A DNA stretch of 64,000 nucleotides from CAVVDT01 sp963747005 (GTDB lineage: Bacteria > Pseudomonadota > Alphaproteobacteria > Rhizobiales > Aestuariivirgaceae), in NCBI GenBank assembly GCA_963747005.1, contig CAVVDT010000013.1:325805-389804 (forward strand), given 5' to 3'. The notes below the pieces were generated by a model, which worked only from the letters and a program-made list of their open reading frames with translations, had not been told where the DNA came from and did no database searches. Of this stretch, positions 27,121-35,701 are shown piece after piece (positions within the stretch are counted from its first letter, which is position 1; each line of letters opens with the position of its first letter). Made by a program: the position numbers and the translations under genes.

Positions 27121-29835
27121 CTACATCCGCCTGACCAGGCAATCCCTCTCGCCCGCCGAGATCAGCGCGTTGCAAAGTTTCTGCGCGGCGGCCGATGACG
27201 GCAGGGTGCCCACGCTCAGCCGGTAGAAGCTGCCGCTGGCGCCGAGGTCGGCGCGCTGGATGACCGGCGAAAGGCCCTTGAGCAGGTTGCCGTGGCGCTG
27301 GGCGATGTTCTGGTATTCAGCCTGCGCCTCGGCCTCGGTGCGGAAAGCGGCAAGCTGCGCGACATAGCCGCTCGCCTGCGGCTGCGTCTGTGTCTGCTGC
27401 GGCTGGATGCTCGCCACCTGCTGTTGCTGCTGTTGCGGCTGGATCACCGGCTGCGGCTGGATGACAGGTTGCGGCTGAATCACCGGTTGCGGCTGGATCA
27501 CCGGCTGCTGGTTGAAGGTGGCGAGATCGGTCGCCTGCTGGCTGTTGAGGGCCGGTTGCGTCGGCGCGGAGGAGAACGGGACCCTTTGGCCGGCCAGCGG
27601 ATCGCTGTTACGTCCAAGTTGTCGCGTTGTCGTCCGTGTCGCCGTCTCTGTCTGCTGCTGTTGCTGAACGGGCTGATTGAACTGTGCGCTCTGTTGGGTG
27701 AGCGGGGTCAGCGCAATCGGTCCCTGGGTCTGGTCGACGGGCTGCTGGGCGGGAACCTGCGGGCGTGGCAACGGCCTGGGCGGCTGAGCGGCCACCTGCT
27801 GTTTCACAACCGCGCTTTGCGTCTTCTCGACCGTCTTGGGCTTGGGCGGCTCCGTCACCGGTGTCGGAGTCGGCGCCTGGTCGGTCTCGATGATCTGCTG
27901 CAACTGCTGCTGATCGCTCGTCTGGGTTGTCTGGGTCGTCTGCCGACTGCTTGTCTGGGCGGCCTCGTCGGCCTTCTGCTGAGCCGCCTCCTGGGTGGGC
28001 ACTTCCGGCACCTTCAGGTCCATCGCATTGCTGGCAACCTGTCGATCCGTCTTGCCCGTCTGAAGGTCGCTGCCGGCATTCTCCGATGCCGGCACTGCGA
28101 TCACGTCCTGCTTCTGTCCCACGCCCTGGGCAAATTCGCTCTTGGCTGTCGTCTGGGGCACATCGAGCTTGCCCTGCTGGCCGTTGTTCGGCTCAGGCGG
28201 CGGCGGCAAGGGCAGCGGCAGCGAGTCGGTGCCCTGCTGCTGGGTGGTGCCGTTGTTCTGCGGCGCCGGCGTCGGGGTCTGCACCGGCACCTGCGGCTTT
28301 TCCTCGGTCGGCACGATGCGCTCGGGTTCGAGCGTTTCATCGCCCACGATGCGATCGTAGATCTGCTTGTGCCGCACCGCCTGCTGGGGCGTATTCGCCG
28401 ACTTCTCGGTCGGCTGCTGGGTGGTGTCGCTGCTCTCGGGCACCGTCTTGACGGGGGCCTGCGGGGCGGTGATCACCGGTACGTTGCCGCTTTTTTCAGC
28501 CGACTGCCGCGTCTGGTTGAAATACCAGAAGATCAGGCCGCCAGCGATCAGCGCCACGGCCACCAGCGCCAGCAACAGGACCAGCGGTCCGCCGCGACTG
28601 CGCGGCTCTTCTTCCCCCTCGAACTCGTCCTCATAGTCTCTGTAGGCGGCCGAATAGTCCTCCGCGCGCGCCCGTCGACGGCGCGGCGGACGATCTTCCT
28701 CCTCATCGAACACGTCATCGAGGTCGTCGTCGGCATAGGCGGCCGGTCGCCCGCGCTGTTTGTTGAGGCCACGGCCTGCCACGGGGGCGCTGCGCCGGTC
28801 GCCCGTCTCATCGTCCTCGGGCATCGGTGCACGCTGATGGTCGGAAGCCGGCGCCTCCTGCCAGTCGCGGCGCTGCGGCACCTGGGCGCCGTAGTCGCCG
28901 GCCGGCCGAAAGTCCTGTCCGTAGCCCTGCGGCTGGTAGGTGCCGGGCTGATAGCCGGGCGGCGGCACCCGGCCATAGGGCTGGGCCGGCGGCTGATAGC
29001 CATAGCCCGCCGTGCGGGCCGGTGCCGGGGGCGGCGGCGGCGGCTGATGCGCCGGCTCGACTTCACGCTGCGCCTGGGCGATCTCTTCCTTGGCGAAGGT
29101 GAATTTCGGCCCGCCCTCGGCGGGCGGCTGCGGCGGCTCCGGCTGTGGCGCCGGGTGTTTGTTGGAGAGCGCCTGCGAGCGGGCCTGCTGCATGCGCTGC
29201 TTGGCCAGCCGTTCGGCCGCCTCGCGCTGCACCTTGAGGCGCTCGGCGAACTGATCGGAACGCGGATCGGCCGGCGGCTGGGTCGGCGTCACCGGCCGCT
29301 GTGGCACCGCTCGCAACGGCGCCTGCGGACCCGGCGGCGGCGTGCGCTGCGGGTTGGGGCGGACATTCGCCTGGACGCTGGCCACGGGCGCTGCTGCCGG
29401 GCGCGGCGCGGTGGGGGGTTTCGGCGCGGCCTGGCGCGGAGCCGGGGGAGCCGCCTGTGCACCCGGACGCGGTGCCATCGGCGCCGGCCGCACCACGGGT
29501 GCTCCGGGACGCTTGTCGGCAGCCGGCTGCGGTGGACGCTGGGCCGCCTGTGGCGGCTGCTGCGGCGGACGGGCGGGCTGCTGGGCAGCGGGGCGCGCTG
29601 CTTGCTGGGCAGCCGGGCGCATTGCCGGCTGGCCGGCCGGGCGCGCTGCCTGCTGGCCGGCCGGGCCTGGCGGCGGCCGGTCCTGGCCCCTGCCCATTTT
29701 CGGGTCGGCCCGCTCGGCGGGTCGCTCGCTTTTGAATTCCTCGGACAACCGCGGCAGGTCCTTGTTGATCCCCAGCCGTTCGCGCCAGTTGCGCCGGTCG
29801 CCCCCAGATCCCTTTCCGGTGCTGTCCTGATCCAT
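27121..29835 (-). CDS. Long SPOR-domain cell-envelope protein
   Basis: This is a 904-residue protein with one membrane helix near residues 416-440 (GGPLVLLLALVAVALIAGGL) and a C-terminal SPOR domain in about the last 83 residues, starting SGYVAQLAAF. SPOR domains bind denuded glycan strands at the division septum. The cytoplasmic half is Pro/Ala/Gln-rich and begins with a WRERLGINKDLPRL patch. The periplasmic part is Gln/Thr-rich and holds a PVIQPQ tandem repeat near 27421-27512. I start it at 29835 (MDQDSTGKGSGG). It lies between argS and nagZ, as in other Rhizobiales, and no function beyond septal binding is shown. Confidence 0.88.
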   Translation of the reverse strand: MDQDSTGKGSGGDRRNWRERLGINKDLPRLSEEFKSERPAERADPKMGRGQDRPPPGPAGQQAARPAGQPAMRPAAQQAARPAAQQPARPPQQPPQAAQRPPQPAADKRPGAPVVRPAPMAPRPGAQAAPPAPRQAAPKPPTAPRPAAAPVASVQANVRPNPQRTPPPGPQAPLRAVPQRPVTPTQPPADPRSDQFAERLKVQREAAERLAKQRMQQARSQALSNKHPAPQPEPPQPPAEGGPKFTFAKEEIAQAQREVEPAHQPPPPPPAPARTAGYGYQPPAQPYGRVPPPGYQPGTYQPQGYGQDFRPAGDYGAQVPQRRDWQEAPASDHQRAPMPEDDETGDRRSAPVAGRGLNKQRGRPAAYADDDLDDVFDEEEDRPPRRRRARAEDYSAAYRDYEDEFEGEEEPRSRGGPLVLLLALVAVALIAGGLIFWYFNQTRQSAEKSGNVPVITAPQAPVKTVPESSDTTQQPTEKSANTPQQAVRHKQIYDRIVGDETLEPERIVPTEEKPQVPVQTPTPAPQNNGTTQQQGTDSLPLPLPPPPEPNNGQQGKLDVPQTTAKSEFAQGVGQKQDVIAVPASENAGSDLQTGKTDRQVASNAMDLKVPEVPTQEAAQQKADEAAQTSSRQTTQTTQTSDQQQLQQIIETDQAPTPTPVTEPPKPKTVEKTQSAVVKQQVAAQPPRPLPRPQVPAQQPVDQTQGPIALTPLTQQSAQFNQPVQQQQQTETATRTTTRQLGRNSDPLAGQRVPFSSAPTQPALNSQQATDLATFNQQPVIQPQPVIQPQPVIQPQPVIQPQQQQQQVASIQPQQTQTQPQASGYVAQLAAFRTEAEAQAEYQNIAQRHGNLLKGLSPVIQRADLGASGSFYRLSVGTLPSSAAAQKLCNALISAGERDCLVRRM
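27421..27512 (-). repeat. 18-base tandem repeat inside the SPOR gene
   Basis: About four near-perfect copies of an 18-base unit (CTGGATCACCGGCTGCGG and variants on the plus strand) encode repeated PVIQPQ. The unit is a multiple of three, so copy-number change keeps the frame. A poly-Gln stretch follows it in the protein. Confidence 0.85.
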
Positions 29836-29852
29836 ATAGTGTTGTTCCGATC

Positions 29853-31604
29853 CTACATCTCTTCCAGCGGCTTGACCCCGAGGATTCGCAAGCCGTTGCC
29901 GATAACATACCGAATCGCGCGCAACAAGGCGAGCCGCGCTACCGTTACATGAAGCTGATCCTTGAAAATAAAGCGCAAATGCGGCGACTCTTTGCCTTTG
30001 TTCCACAGGGCATGGAAGTCGCCGGCCAGGTCATGCAGGTAGAAGGCGATCCGGTGCGGTTCGTGCGCGGCCGATGCCTGCTCGATCATCCGCGGATATT
30101 CCGCCAGCCGCCTGATCACCTGCAGCTCGGCGGCATCGTCCAGCAGCGCCAGGTCGGCGCCCTCAAGCGCTGCATCGTCGATCGTTTCCGCCCCCACTTC
30201 CTCGGCCGCATTGCGGAAAACCGAGGCGATGCGGGCATGGGCGTATTGCAGGTAGAAGACCGGATTGTCGCGTGACTGTTCGGTCACCTTCTGGAAGTCG
30301 AAGTCGAGCGGGGCATCGTTCTTGCGCATCAGCATCATGAAGCGCACCACGTCGGGGCCCACCTCATCGACGACATCGCGCAGGGTGACGAATTCCCCTG
30401 CCCGCTTCGACATCCTCACCGGCTCGCCGCCGCGGTAGAGCTTGACGAGCTGGCACAGCCGGACGATCAGCCGCACCCTGCCGCCCGAAAGCGCCGACGC
30501 CACAGCCTCCAGCCGCTTGACGTAGCCGCCATGGTCGGCCCCCAGCACATAGACGAGTTCATCGAAGCCGCGCTCGATCTTGTCACGGGCATAGGCCACA
30601 TCGGCGGCGAAATAGGTATAGGAGCCGTCCGACTTGATCAGCGGCCGGTCGATGTCGTCGCCGAAATCGGTGGCCCTGAACAGCGTCTGCTCGCGGTCCT
30701 CCCAGTCTTCCGGCACCTGTCCCTTGGGCGGCGGCAGGCTGCCCTCGTAGATGAGCCCGCGCGCCTTGAGGGCTGCAACCGTCGCCTCGATGGCCCCGCC
30801 CTCGTGCAGGGTGCGTTCGGAGGTGATCACGTCATGGCGAATGTTGAGCTGGGCCAGATCGTCGCGGATCATCGCCATCATCATGGCAATCGCCATGTCG
30901 CGCACCGGCTTGAGCCACTCGCCTTCCGGTTGACCGGCGAGGCTGCGACCGTATTTTTCCGCCAGCGCCTCGCCCACCGGCTTCAGGTAGTTGCCGGGAT
31001 AAAGGCCCGCCGGAATGTCGCCGATATCCTCGCCCAGCGCCTCGCGGTAGCGCAGGAAGGCCGACCGCGCCAAGACGTCCACCTGGGCGCCGGCATCGTT
31101 GATGTAATATTCGCGGGTCACCTCGTGGCCGGTTTCGGTCAGCAGTTCGGCCAGCGCGTCGCCAAACACCGCGCCGCGGCAATGGCCGACGTGCAAGGGG
31201 CCGGTGGGATTGGCCGAGACATATTCGACATTCACCTTCTGGCCCGCCCCCGCCGCCGAGCGTCCGTAGGCCGCCCCTTCGGCGATGATCGAGCCCAGCA
31301 CCCGCTGCCACATGTGCAGCGTCAGGCGCAGGTTGATGAAACCGGGCCCGGCCACTTCGGCACTCGCCACCCCGTCGGCCGCCGCCAGTATTCCCGCCAG
31401 CTTTTCGGCGATATGCCGGGGCGCCTGGCCGGCCGGCTTGGCCAGCACCATGGCGGCATTGGTGGTCAGGTCGCCATGGGCGGCATCGCGCGGCGATTCG
31501 ACCCCGACGCGGCTGAAATCGAGCCCCGCCGGCAGGTCGCCCGCCAGCGACATGGCCGCCAGCGCGTCACTCACCACCACGGCGAAATGTTGATAGACGT
31601 TCAT
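29853..31604 (-). CDS. argS: Arginine--tRNA ligase
   Basis: ArgRS charges tRNA-Arg. The 583-residue product is a class I synthetase. The HIGH-type motif HVGH is at residues 138-141 within ANPTGPLHVGHCRG. A MSKR motif replaces KMSKS near residue 380, as is normal in many ArgRS. The start at 31604 (MNVYQHFA) has AAGAAG upstream; a longer frame is not ArgRS-like. The gene is followed by the SPOR gene after 17 bases and preceded by dgt. Confidence 0.96.
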   Translation of the reverse strand: MNVYQHFAVVVSDALAAMSLAGDLPAGLDFSRVGVESPRDAAHGDLTTNAAMVLAKPAGQAPRHIAEKLAGILAAADGVASAEVAGPGFINLRLTLHMWQRVLGSIIAEGAAYGRSAAGAGQKVNVEYVSANPTGPLHVGHCRGAVFGDALAELLTETGHEVTREYYINDAGAQVDVLARSAFLRYREALGEDIGDIPAGLYPGNYLKPVGEALAEKYGRSLAGQPEGEWLKPVRDMAIAMMMAMIRDDLAQLNIRHDVITSERTLHEGGAIEATVAALKARGLIYEGSLPPPKGQVPEDWEDREQTLFRATDFGDDIDRPLIKSDGSYTYFAADVAYARDKIERGFDELVYVLGADHGGYVKRLEAVASALSGGRVRLIVRLCQLVKLYRGGEPVRMSKRAGEFVTLRDVVDEVGPDVVRFMMLMRKNDAPLDFDFQKVTEQSRDNPVFYLQYAHARIASVFRNAAEEVGAETIDDAALEGADLALLDDAAELQVIRRLAEYPRMIEQASAAHEPHRIAFYLHDLAGDFHALWNKGKESPHLRFIFKDQLHVTVARLALLRAIRYVIGNGLRILGVKPLEEM

Positions 31605-31644
31605 TGCGAAAACTTCTTGAAAACAGGCCGTTTGGCTGGCGGCG

Positions 31645-32838
31645 TTAGCGGAAAAGCGGGTCGAGGTCAAACAACTGCTTGTGCTGGTCGAGGGCGAAGC
31701 GGTCGGTCATGCCAGCGATGAAATCGCACACCTGGCGGGCAAACCCTGAGCGGTCGTCGGCAAAACCGTCCTCCTGCCAGCCCGCCGGCAGCAGCGCCGG
31801 ATCGGCCATATAGGCCTCGAACAGGTCGGCGATCACCCGCCGGGCACGCTCCATGATCATCGTCACCTTGGCATGGTGATACATATGGCTGGACAGGAAG
31901 GATTGCAGAACCCGGTTCTTTTCATGCATTTGCGGGGAAAACCTCACCAAAGCCTGAGGCAGCGCCCGCACCGCGTCGGCATCGGCGGGGGTAAATAGCG
32001 CCACCCCTTTGCGGGCTTCGGCCACCACGTCCTCGATCATCCACGAGATCACCCGCCGCACCGTTTCATGAATCATCCGCGAATTGGCGAGTTTCGGCCA
32101 TGTCTTCAGCACTTCCGCCAGCGCCTCGCCCGCCAGCGGCAAATCGGCCAGGTCGATGATCTCGAACAGCCCGGCCCTCAGGCCGTCGTCGATGTCGTGG
32201 GCGTTATAGGCGATATCGTCGGAAATGGCCGCCACCTGGGCTTCCGCCGAGGCATAGCCGGTCAGCGGAATGTCCCGTGCCGCTGCCGCCTCGATGATGG
32301 CGAGCGGCAACCGCTTGCCTTCGCCGGCGCCCGCATCCCTGCCCTCGCCGTCGATGAGCGGGCCGTTGTGCTTGATCAGCCCTTCTATCGTCTCCCAGGT
32401 GAGATTGAGCCCGTCGAAGGCGGCATAGCGCCGCTCCAGCCGCGTGACGATCCTGACCGTCTGGGCGTTGTGGTCGAAACCGCCATAAGATGCCATCAGT
32501 GCATCCAGCGCCCGCTCGCCCGCATGGCCGAAAGGCGTGTGGCCGAGATCATGGGCGAGCGCCAGCGCCTCGGTCAGATCCTCGTCCAGCCCCAGCGCCC
32601 GGGCAATGGAGCGCGCAACTTGCGCCACTTCCAGCGAATGGGTGAGCCGGGTGCGGTAATGATCGCCCTCGTGATAGACGAACACCTGCGTCTTGTGCTT
32701 GAGGCGGCGAAAGGCGGCGGAATGGATGATGCGGTCGCGGTCGCGCTGGAACGGCGTGCGCGGCAGGCTTGCCGGCTCGGCAACCAGCCGCCCGCGGCTT
32801 CTGGCGGGATCGCTGGCGAACGGCGCTGGTCCCGTCAT
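31645..32838 (-). CDS. dgt: Deoxyguanosinetriphosphate triphosphohydrolase-like protein
   Basis: This is an HD-domain protein of the dGTPase family that splits dNTPs to nucleosides and triphosphate. The 397-residue product has H67 in RLTHSLEV, the His-Asp pair H96-D97 in HDLGHTPFGH, and the conserved RDRDRIIHSAAFRRL near residues 32-46. I start it at the ATG at 32838; a much longer frame runs into antisense of erpA and the MFS gene. It lies between argS and the divergent erpA, a standard Rhizobiales order. Confidence 0.93.
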   Translation of the reverse strand: MTGPAPFASDPARSRGRLVAEPASLPRTPFQRDRDRIIHSAAFRRLKHKTQVFVYHEGDHYRTRLTHSLEVAQVARSIARALGLDEDLTEALALAHDLGHTPFGHAGERALDALMASYGGFDHNAQTVRIVTRLERRYAAFDGLNLTWETIEGLIKHNGPLIDGEGRDAGAGEGKRLPLAIIEAAAARDIPLTGYASAEAQVAAISDDIAYNAHDIDDGLRAGLFEIIDLADLPLAGEALAEVLKTWPKLANSRMIHETVRRVISWMIEDVVAEARKGVALFTPADADAVRALPQALVRFSPQMHEKNRVLQSFLSSHMYHHAKVTMIMERARRVIADLFEAYMADPALLPAGWQEDGFADDRSGFARQVCDFIAGMTDRFALDQHKQLFDLDPLFR

Positions 32839-32859
32839 AGCCGCATGCCGGGGCGGTGA

Positions 32860-32889
32860 TTGACAATTAACCGCCGTGCGCCAACATGT
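32860..32889 (+). promoter_or_regulatory. Possible erpA promoter
   Basis: A perfect TTGACA lies at 32860-32865 in the 84-base divergent spacer between dgt and erpA. Seventeen bases later only a poor -10 (AACATG, 32883-32888) is found, so this is a weak call. Confidence 0.3.
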
Positions 32890-32922
32890 GATACAGTCAT
32901 TATCAACATTCCAGGATCGTCC

Positions 32923-33255
32923 ATGACCACCGGCAAGATCACCCTGACCGAACGCGCCGCCGGGCGCATCCGCGACATCTTGAGCACCGAGCCCGGCAAG
33001 CAGGCGCTCAGGATAGCGGTTTCCGGCGGCGGCTGCTCGGGTTTCCAGTACGAGTTCGAGCTGGAAGGCGCAACCGCCGGCGACGATCTTGTGATCGAGC
33101 GCGACGGCGCCCGGGTGGTGATCGATTCTACTTCCATCATGTACCTGCTGGGCTCCGAGATCGATTTCATCGACAACCTGATGGGTGCCCAGTTCGCCAT
33201 CAACAACCCCAACGCCACCTCCTCGTGCGGCTGCGGCACGAGCTTTTCCGTCTGA
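32923..33255 (+). CDS. erpA: Iron-sulfur cluster insertion protein ErpA
   Basis: This is an A-type iron-sulfur carrier that passes clusters to target apoproteins. The 110-residue product has the three invariant cysteines: C38 in SGGGCSGFQY, and C102 and C104 in SSCGCGTSFSV at the C terminus. The ATG at 32923 has AGGA upstream; an earlier in-frame ATG at 32860 lacks support. It is divergent from dgt. The call between ErpA, IscA and SufA rests on context and the FSV-type end. Confidence 0.9.
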   Translation: MTTGKITLTERAAGRIRDILSTEPGKQALRIAVSGGGCSGFQYEFELEGATAGDDLVIERDGARVVIDSTSIMYLLGSEIDFIDNLMGAQFAINNPNATSSCGCGTSFSV

Positions 33256-33274
33256 CCCGCGCCGGTCCACCCGC

Positions 33275-34486
33275 GTGACCGGCACCCCAGCCTCCTCCCG
33301 TCTCAGGGCGATTCCTTCCAGCATCTGGGCGCTGGGCTGCGTGTCGCTGCTGATGGACGTCTCCTCGGAGATGATCCATGCCCTCCTGCCGGTCTATCTG
33401 GTGACGGTGCTGGGCGCCTCGATGCTGACCGTCGGCGTCATCGAGGGGCTGGCCGAGGCCACCGCCTCCATCGTGAAGATCTTTTCCGGCGCCCTGTCGG
33501 ACTGGCTGGGGCGGCGCAAGCTCTTGGCGGCCATCGGCTACGGGCTGGCAGCCTTCACCAAGCCGGTGTTTCCGCTCGCCACCACCATCGGCTGGCTGTT
33601 CGCGGCGCGCTTCGTCGACCGCATCGGCAAGGGTCTGCGCGGCGCCCCGCGCGATGCCCTCATCGCCGATATCGCCCCTGCTGATCTGCGCGGCGCCAGC
33701 TTCGGCCTCAGGCAGTCACTCGACACCATCGGCGCCTTTGCCGGCCCGCTCGCCGCCATCTTCCTGATGTGGCTGACCATGGACAGTTTTACAACCGTCT
33801 TCTGGGTGGCGGTCGTCCCGGGTTTCCTCTCCATGACGCTCATTATCTTCGCGGTGCGCGAGCCCGGTCGCCCCGAGGGCCTGCGCGAAGTGAAATCGCC
33901 CCTGTCGCGCGCCGAACTGGCGCGCCTCGGGCCCGCCTGCTGGTGGGTGATCGCCATCGCCGGCGTCTTTACCCTCGCCCGCTGTTCCGAGGCCTTCCTC
34001 ATCCTGAGAGCGCAAGGGCTCGGCCTGCCGCTGGCGCTGGCCCCGGCCGTGCTGGTGGTGATGAACGTCGTCTATGCGGCGGCCGCCTACCCCGCCGGCC
34101 TCCTGTCCGACCGGCTCGACCGCAAGATGATCCTTGCCTCGGGCTTTGCCGTGCTGATCGCCGCCGATCTGGCGCTGGCCCTGTCGACGAGCCTTGCCGG
34201 CGTGGCCCTGGGGGTCATCCTGTGGGGCCTCCACATGGGCCTGACGCAAGGTCTTCTGTCGGCCATGGTGGCCGATACCGCCCCACCCGAATTGCGCGGC
34301 ACCGCCTTCGGCATGTTCAATCTGGTAGGCGGGCTTGCCGTCCTTGCCGCCAGCCTGACGGCCGGCGCCCTGTGGGACGCCTTCAGCCCGGAAGCCACGT
34401 TCCTCGCCGGCGCGGCCCTGAGCGGCCTGGCACTCGTCGGCCTCATTGCCGTGCGCGGGCGTATCACGGTGCCCGGCGAGGGCTAG
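33275..34486 (+). CDS. MFS transporter
   Basis: This is a 12-helix major facilitator permease of about 403 residues with unknown substrate. The GALSDWLGRRKLL segment is the family motif A loop between helices 2 and 3; GLLSDRLDRK is its second-half counterpart. The text DRIGKGLRGAPRDALIAD between helices 4 and 5 is typical of a large bacterial clade of exporters. The start is uncertain; I use GTG at 33275, 20 bases after erpA, because nothing upstream is conserved in character. xth follows on the same strand. Confidence 0.85.
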   Translation: MTGTPASSRLRAIPSSIWALGCVSLLMDVSSEMIHALLPVYLVTVLGASMLTVGVIEGLAEATASIVKIFSGALSDWLGRRKLLAAIGYGLAAFTKPVFPLATTIGWLFAARFVDRIGKGLRGAPRDALIADIAPADLRGASFGLRQSLDTIGAFAGPLAAIFLMWLTMDSFTTVFWVAVVPGFLSMTLIIFAVREPGRPEGLREVKSPLSRAELARLGPACWWVIAIAGVFTLARCSEAFLILRAQGLGLPLALAPAVLVVMNVVYAAAAYPAGLLSDRLDRKMILASGFAVLIAADLALALSTSLAGVALGVILWGLHMGLTQGLLSAMVADTAPPELRGTAFGMFNLVGGLAVLAASLTAGALWDAFSPEATFLAGAALSGLALVGLIAVRGRITVPGEG

Positions 34487-34544
34487 TCGGTCGGCCTGCT
34501 TTGCGTCTAAGGTCGGCTCGGCATCAATCGACCGCAAGGGCCCC

Positions 34545-35330
34545 ATGCTCATCGCCACCTGGAACATCAACGGCATCAAGGCGCGCATCGACAATCTCAT
34601 TGCCTGGCTGAAGGAGGCCTCGCCTGACATCTGCTGCCTGCAGGAGATCAAGTCGCAGGACGAAGCCTTCCCCGCCGCCCCCATCGAGGCGCTCGGCTAC
34701 AACGTCGCCACTCACGGCCAGAAGGGCTTCAACGGTGTGGCGATCCTCTCGAAGGCACCGTTCGACGAGGTGATCCGCCGCCTGCCCGGCGATGACGATG
34801 ACGCGCAGGCCCGCTACATGGAGGCCGTCGTCTCGACGGCCGATAGCCGGGCCGTGCGGGTCGTTGCCCTCTACCTCCCCAACGGCAATCCGCCCGACAC
34901 CGACAAGTACCCCTACAAGCTCGCCTGGATGGATCGCCTCAATGCCCGCACCCGCGACCTCCTGGCGCTGGAGGAGCCGTTCTTCCTGTGCGGCGACTAC
35001 AACGCCATCCCCGAGCCCCGCGATGCCAGGCATCCCGAGAACTGGGTGAACGATGCTTTGTTCCTGCCCGAGACGCGGGCGCGCTACCACGCCCTCCTCA
35101 ATCTCGGCCTCACCGACGCGGTGCGCCAGTCGCTGCCGCAAGATGGCGTCTACACCTTCTGGGACTACCAGGCCGGCGCCTGGCCGAAGAACAACGGCAT
35201 CCGCATCGACCACGTCCTGATGAGCCCGCAGGCCGCCGACCTGTTCCGTTCGGCTCGCGTCGACGCTCACGTCCGCGCCTGGGAAAAGCCCTCGGACCAC
35301 GTGCCGGTGATGGTGGAGATAGGTATTTAG
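34545..35330 (+). CDS. xth: Exodeoxyribonuclease III
   Basis: ExoIII is an AP endonuclease and 3'-5' exonuclease of base-excision repair. The 261-residue product starts MLIATWNINGIKARID, with Asn8, the metal-binding Glu34 in CLQEIKSQDE, the GDYNAIPEPRD catalytic segment, and His252 in SDHVPV. The ATG at 34545 is used because ExoIII normally begins at this strand. Its stop overlaps the end of the convergent 88-residue gene by four bases. Confidence 0.94.
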   Translation: MLIATWNINGIKARIDNLIAWLKEASPDICCLQEIKSQDEAFPAAPIEALGYNVATHGQKGFNGVAILSKAPFDEVIRRLPGDDDDAQARYMEAVVSTADSRAVRVVALYLPNGNPPDTDKYPYKLAWMDRLNARTRDLLALEEPFFLCGDYNAIPEPRDARHPENWVNDALFLPETRARYHALLNLGLTDAVRQSLPQDGVYTFWDYQAGAWPKNNGIRIDHVLMSPQAADLFRSARVDAHVRAWEKPSDHVPVMVEIGI

Positions 35331-35593
35331 GCCGAGGGGTCTTCGCGCACCCGGTCGACAAGCCGGTCGGCCGCTTCCTTGTTCAGCCGGGCGATGGCGT
35401 CCGAGATGCAGGCGACAAGATCGCCGCATTCCTCTTCGATGGCGGCACGACTGATGCCTGCCTTGTCGGCCGCTGCCAGACAGTCGAATGCCAACGCGTG
35501 CACCTTCTTCGCATCGCCTTCGGAATCCTGGTTCGTCGCTTCGACATTTCGAGAAATCCAGTCTTCTACAAATCTCTTGGCAGCCTTGGCCAT
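35327..35593 (-). CDS. Small DUF768-like protein
   Basis: An 88-residue protein with the WISRNVEATNQD and AGISRAAIEEECGDLVACI segments that resemble DUF768, a family found mainly in Rhizobiales and of unknown function. A perfect AAGGAGGTG lies before the ATG at 35593, which settles the start over a longer frame. It is predicted to be cytoplasmic and mostly helical. It is convergent with xth and lies downstream of the minus-strand MFS gene. Confidence 0.75.
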   Translation of the reverse strand: MAKAAKRFVEDWISRNVEATNQDSEGDAKKVHALAFDCLAAADKAGISRAAIEEECGDLVACISDAIARLNKEAADRLVDRVREDPSA

Positions 35594-35701
35594 GAAGCAC
35601 CTCCTCCTTGCTTTTTGCCGAGCATACATCAATGCCGCCGGCGAGACGACCATAGAAGTCGGCAATTTGCTTTGTTCGCGCCCGCGAGCCAGGAACTTCA
35701 T

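Noticed and set aside
27421..27512. Possible CRISPR-like repeats
   Set aside because: The units are contiguous without spacers and lie in frame inside a coding sequence; they encode PVIQPQ.
27292..29952. A long plus-strand frame antisense to the SPOR gene
   Set aside because: It mirrors the low-complexity repeats of the real gene; Leu/Arg/Gly-rich with no domain.
32839..33324. An N-terminal extension of dgt across erpA
   Set aside because: The extra residues are antisense of erpA and the MFS gene and unlike any dGTPase.
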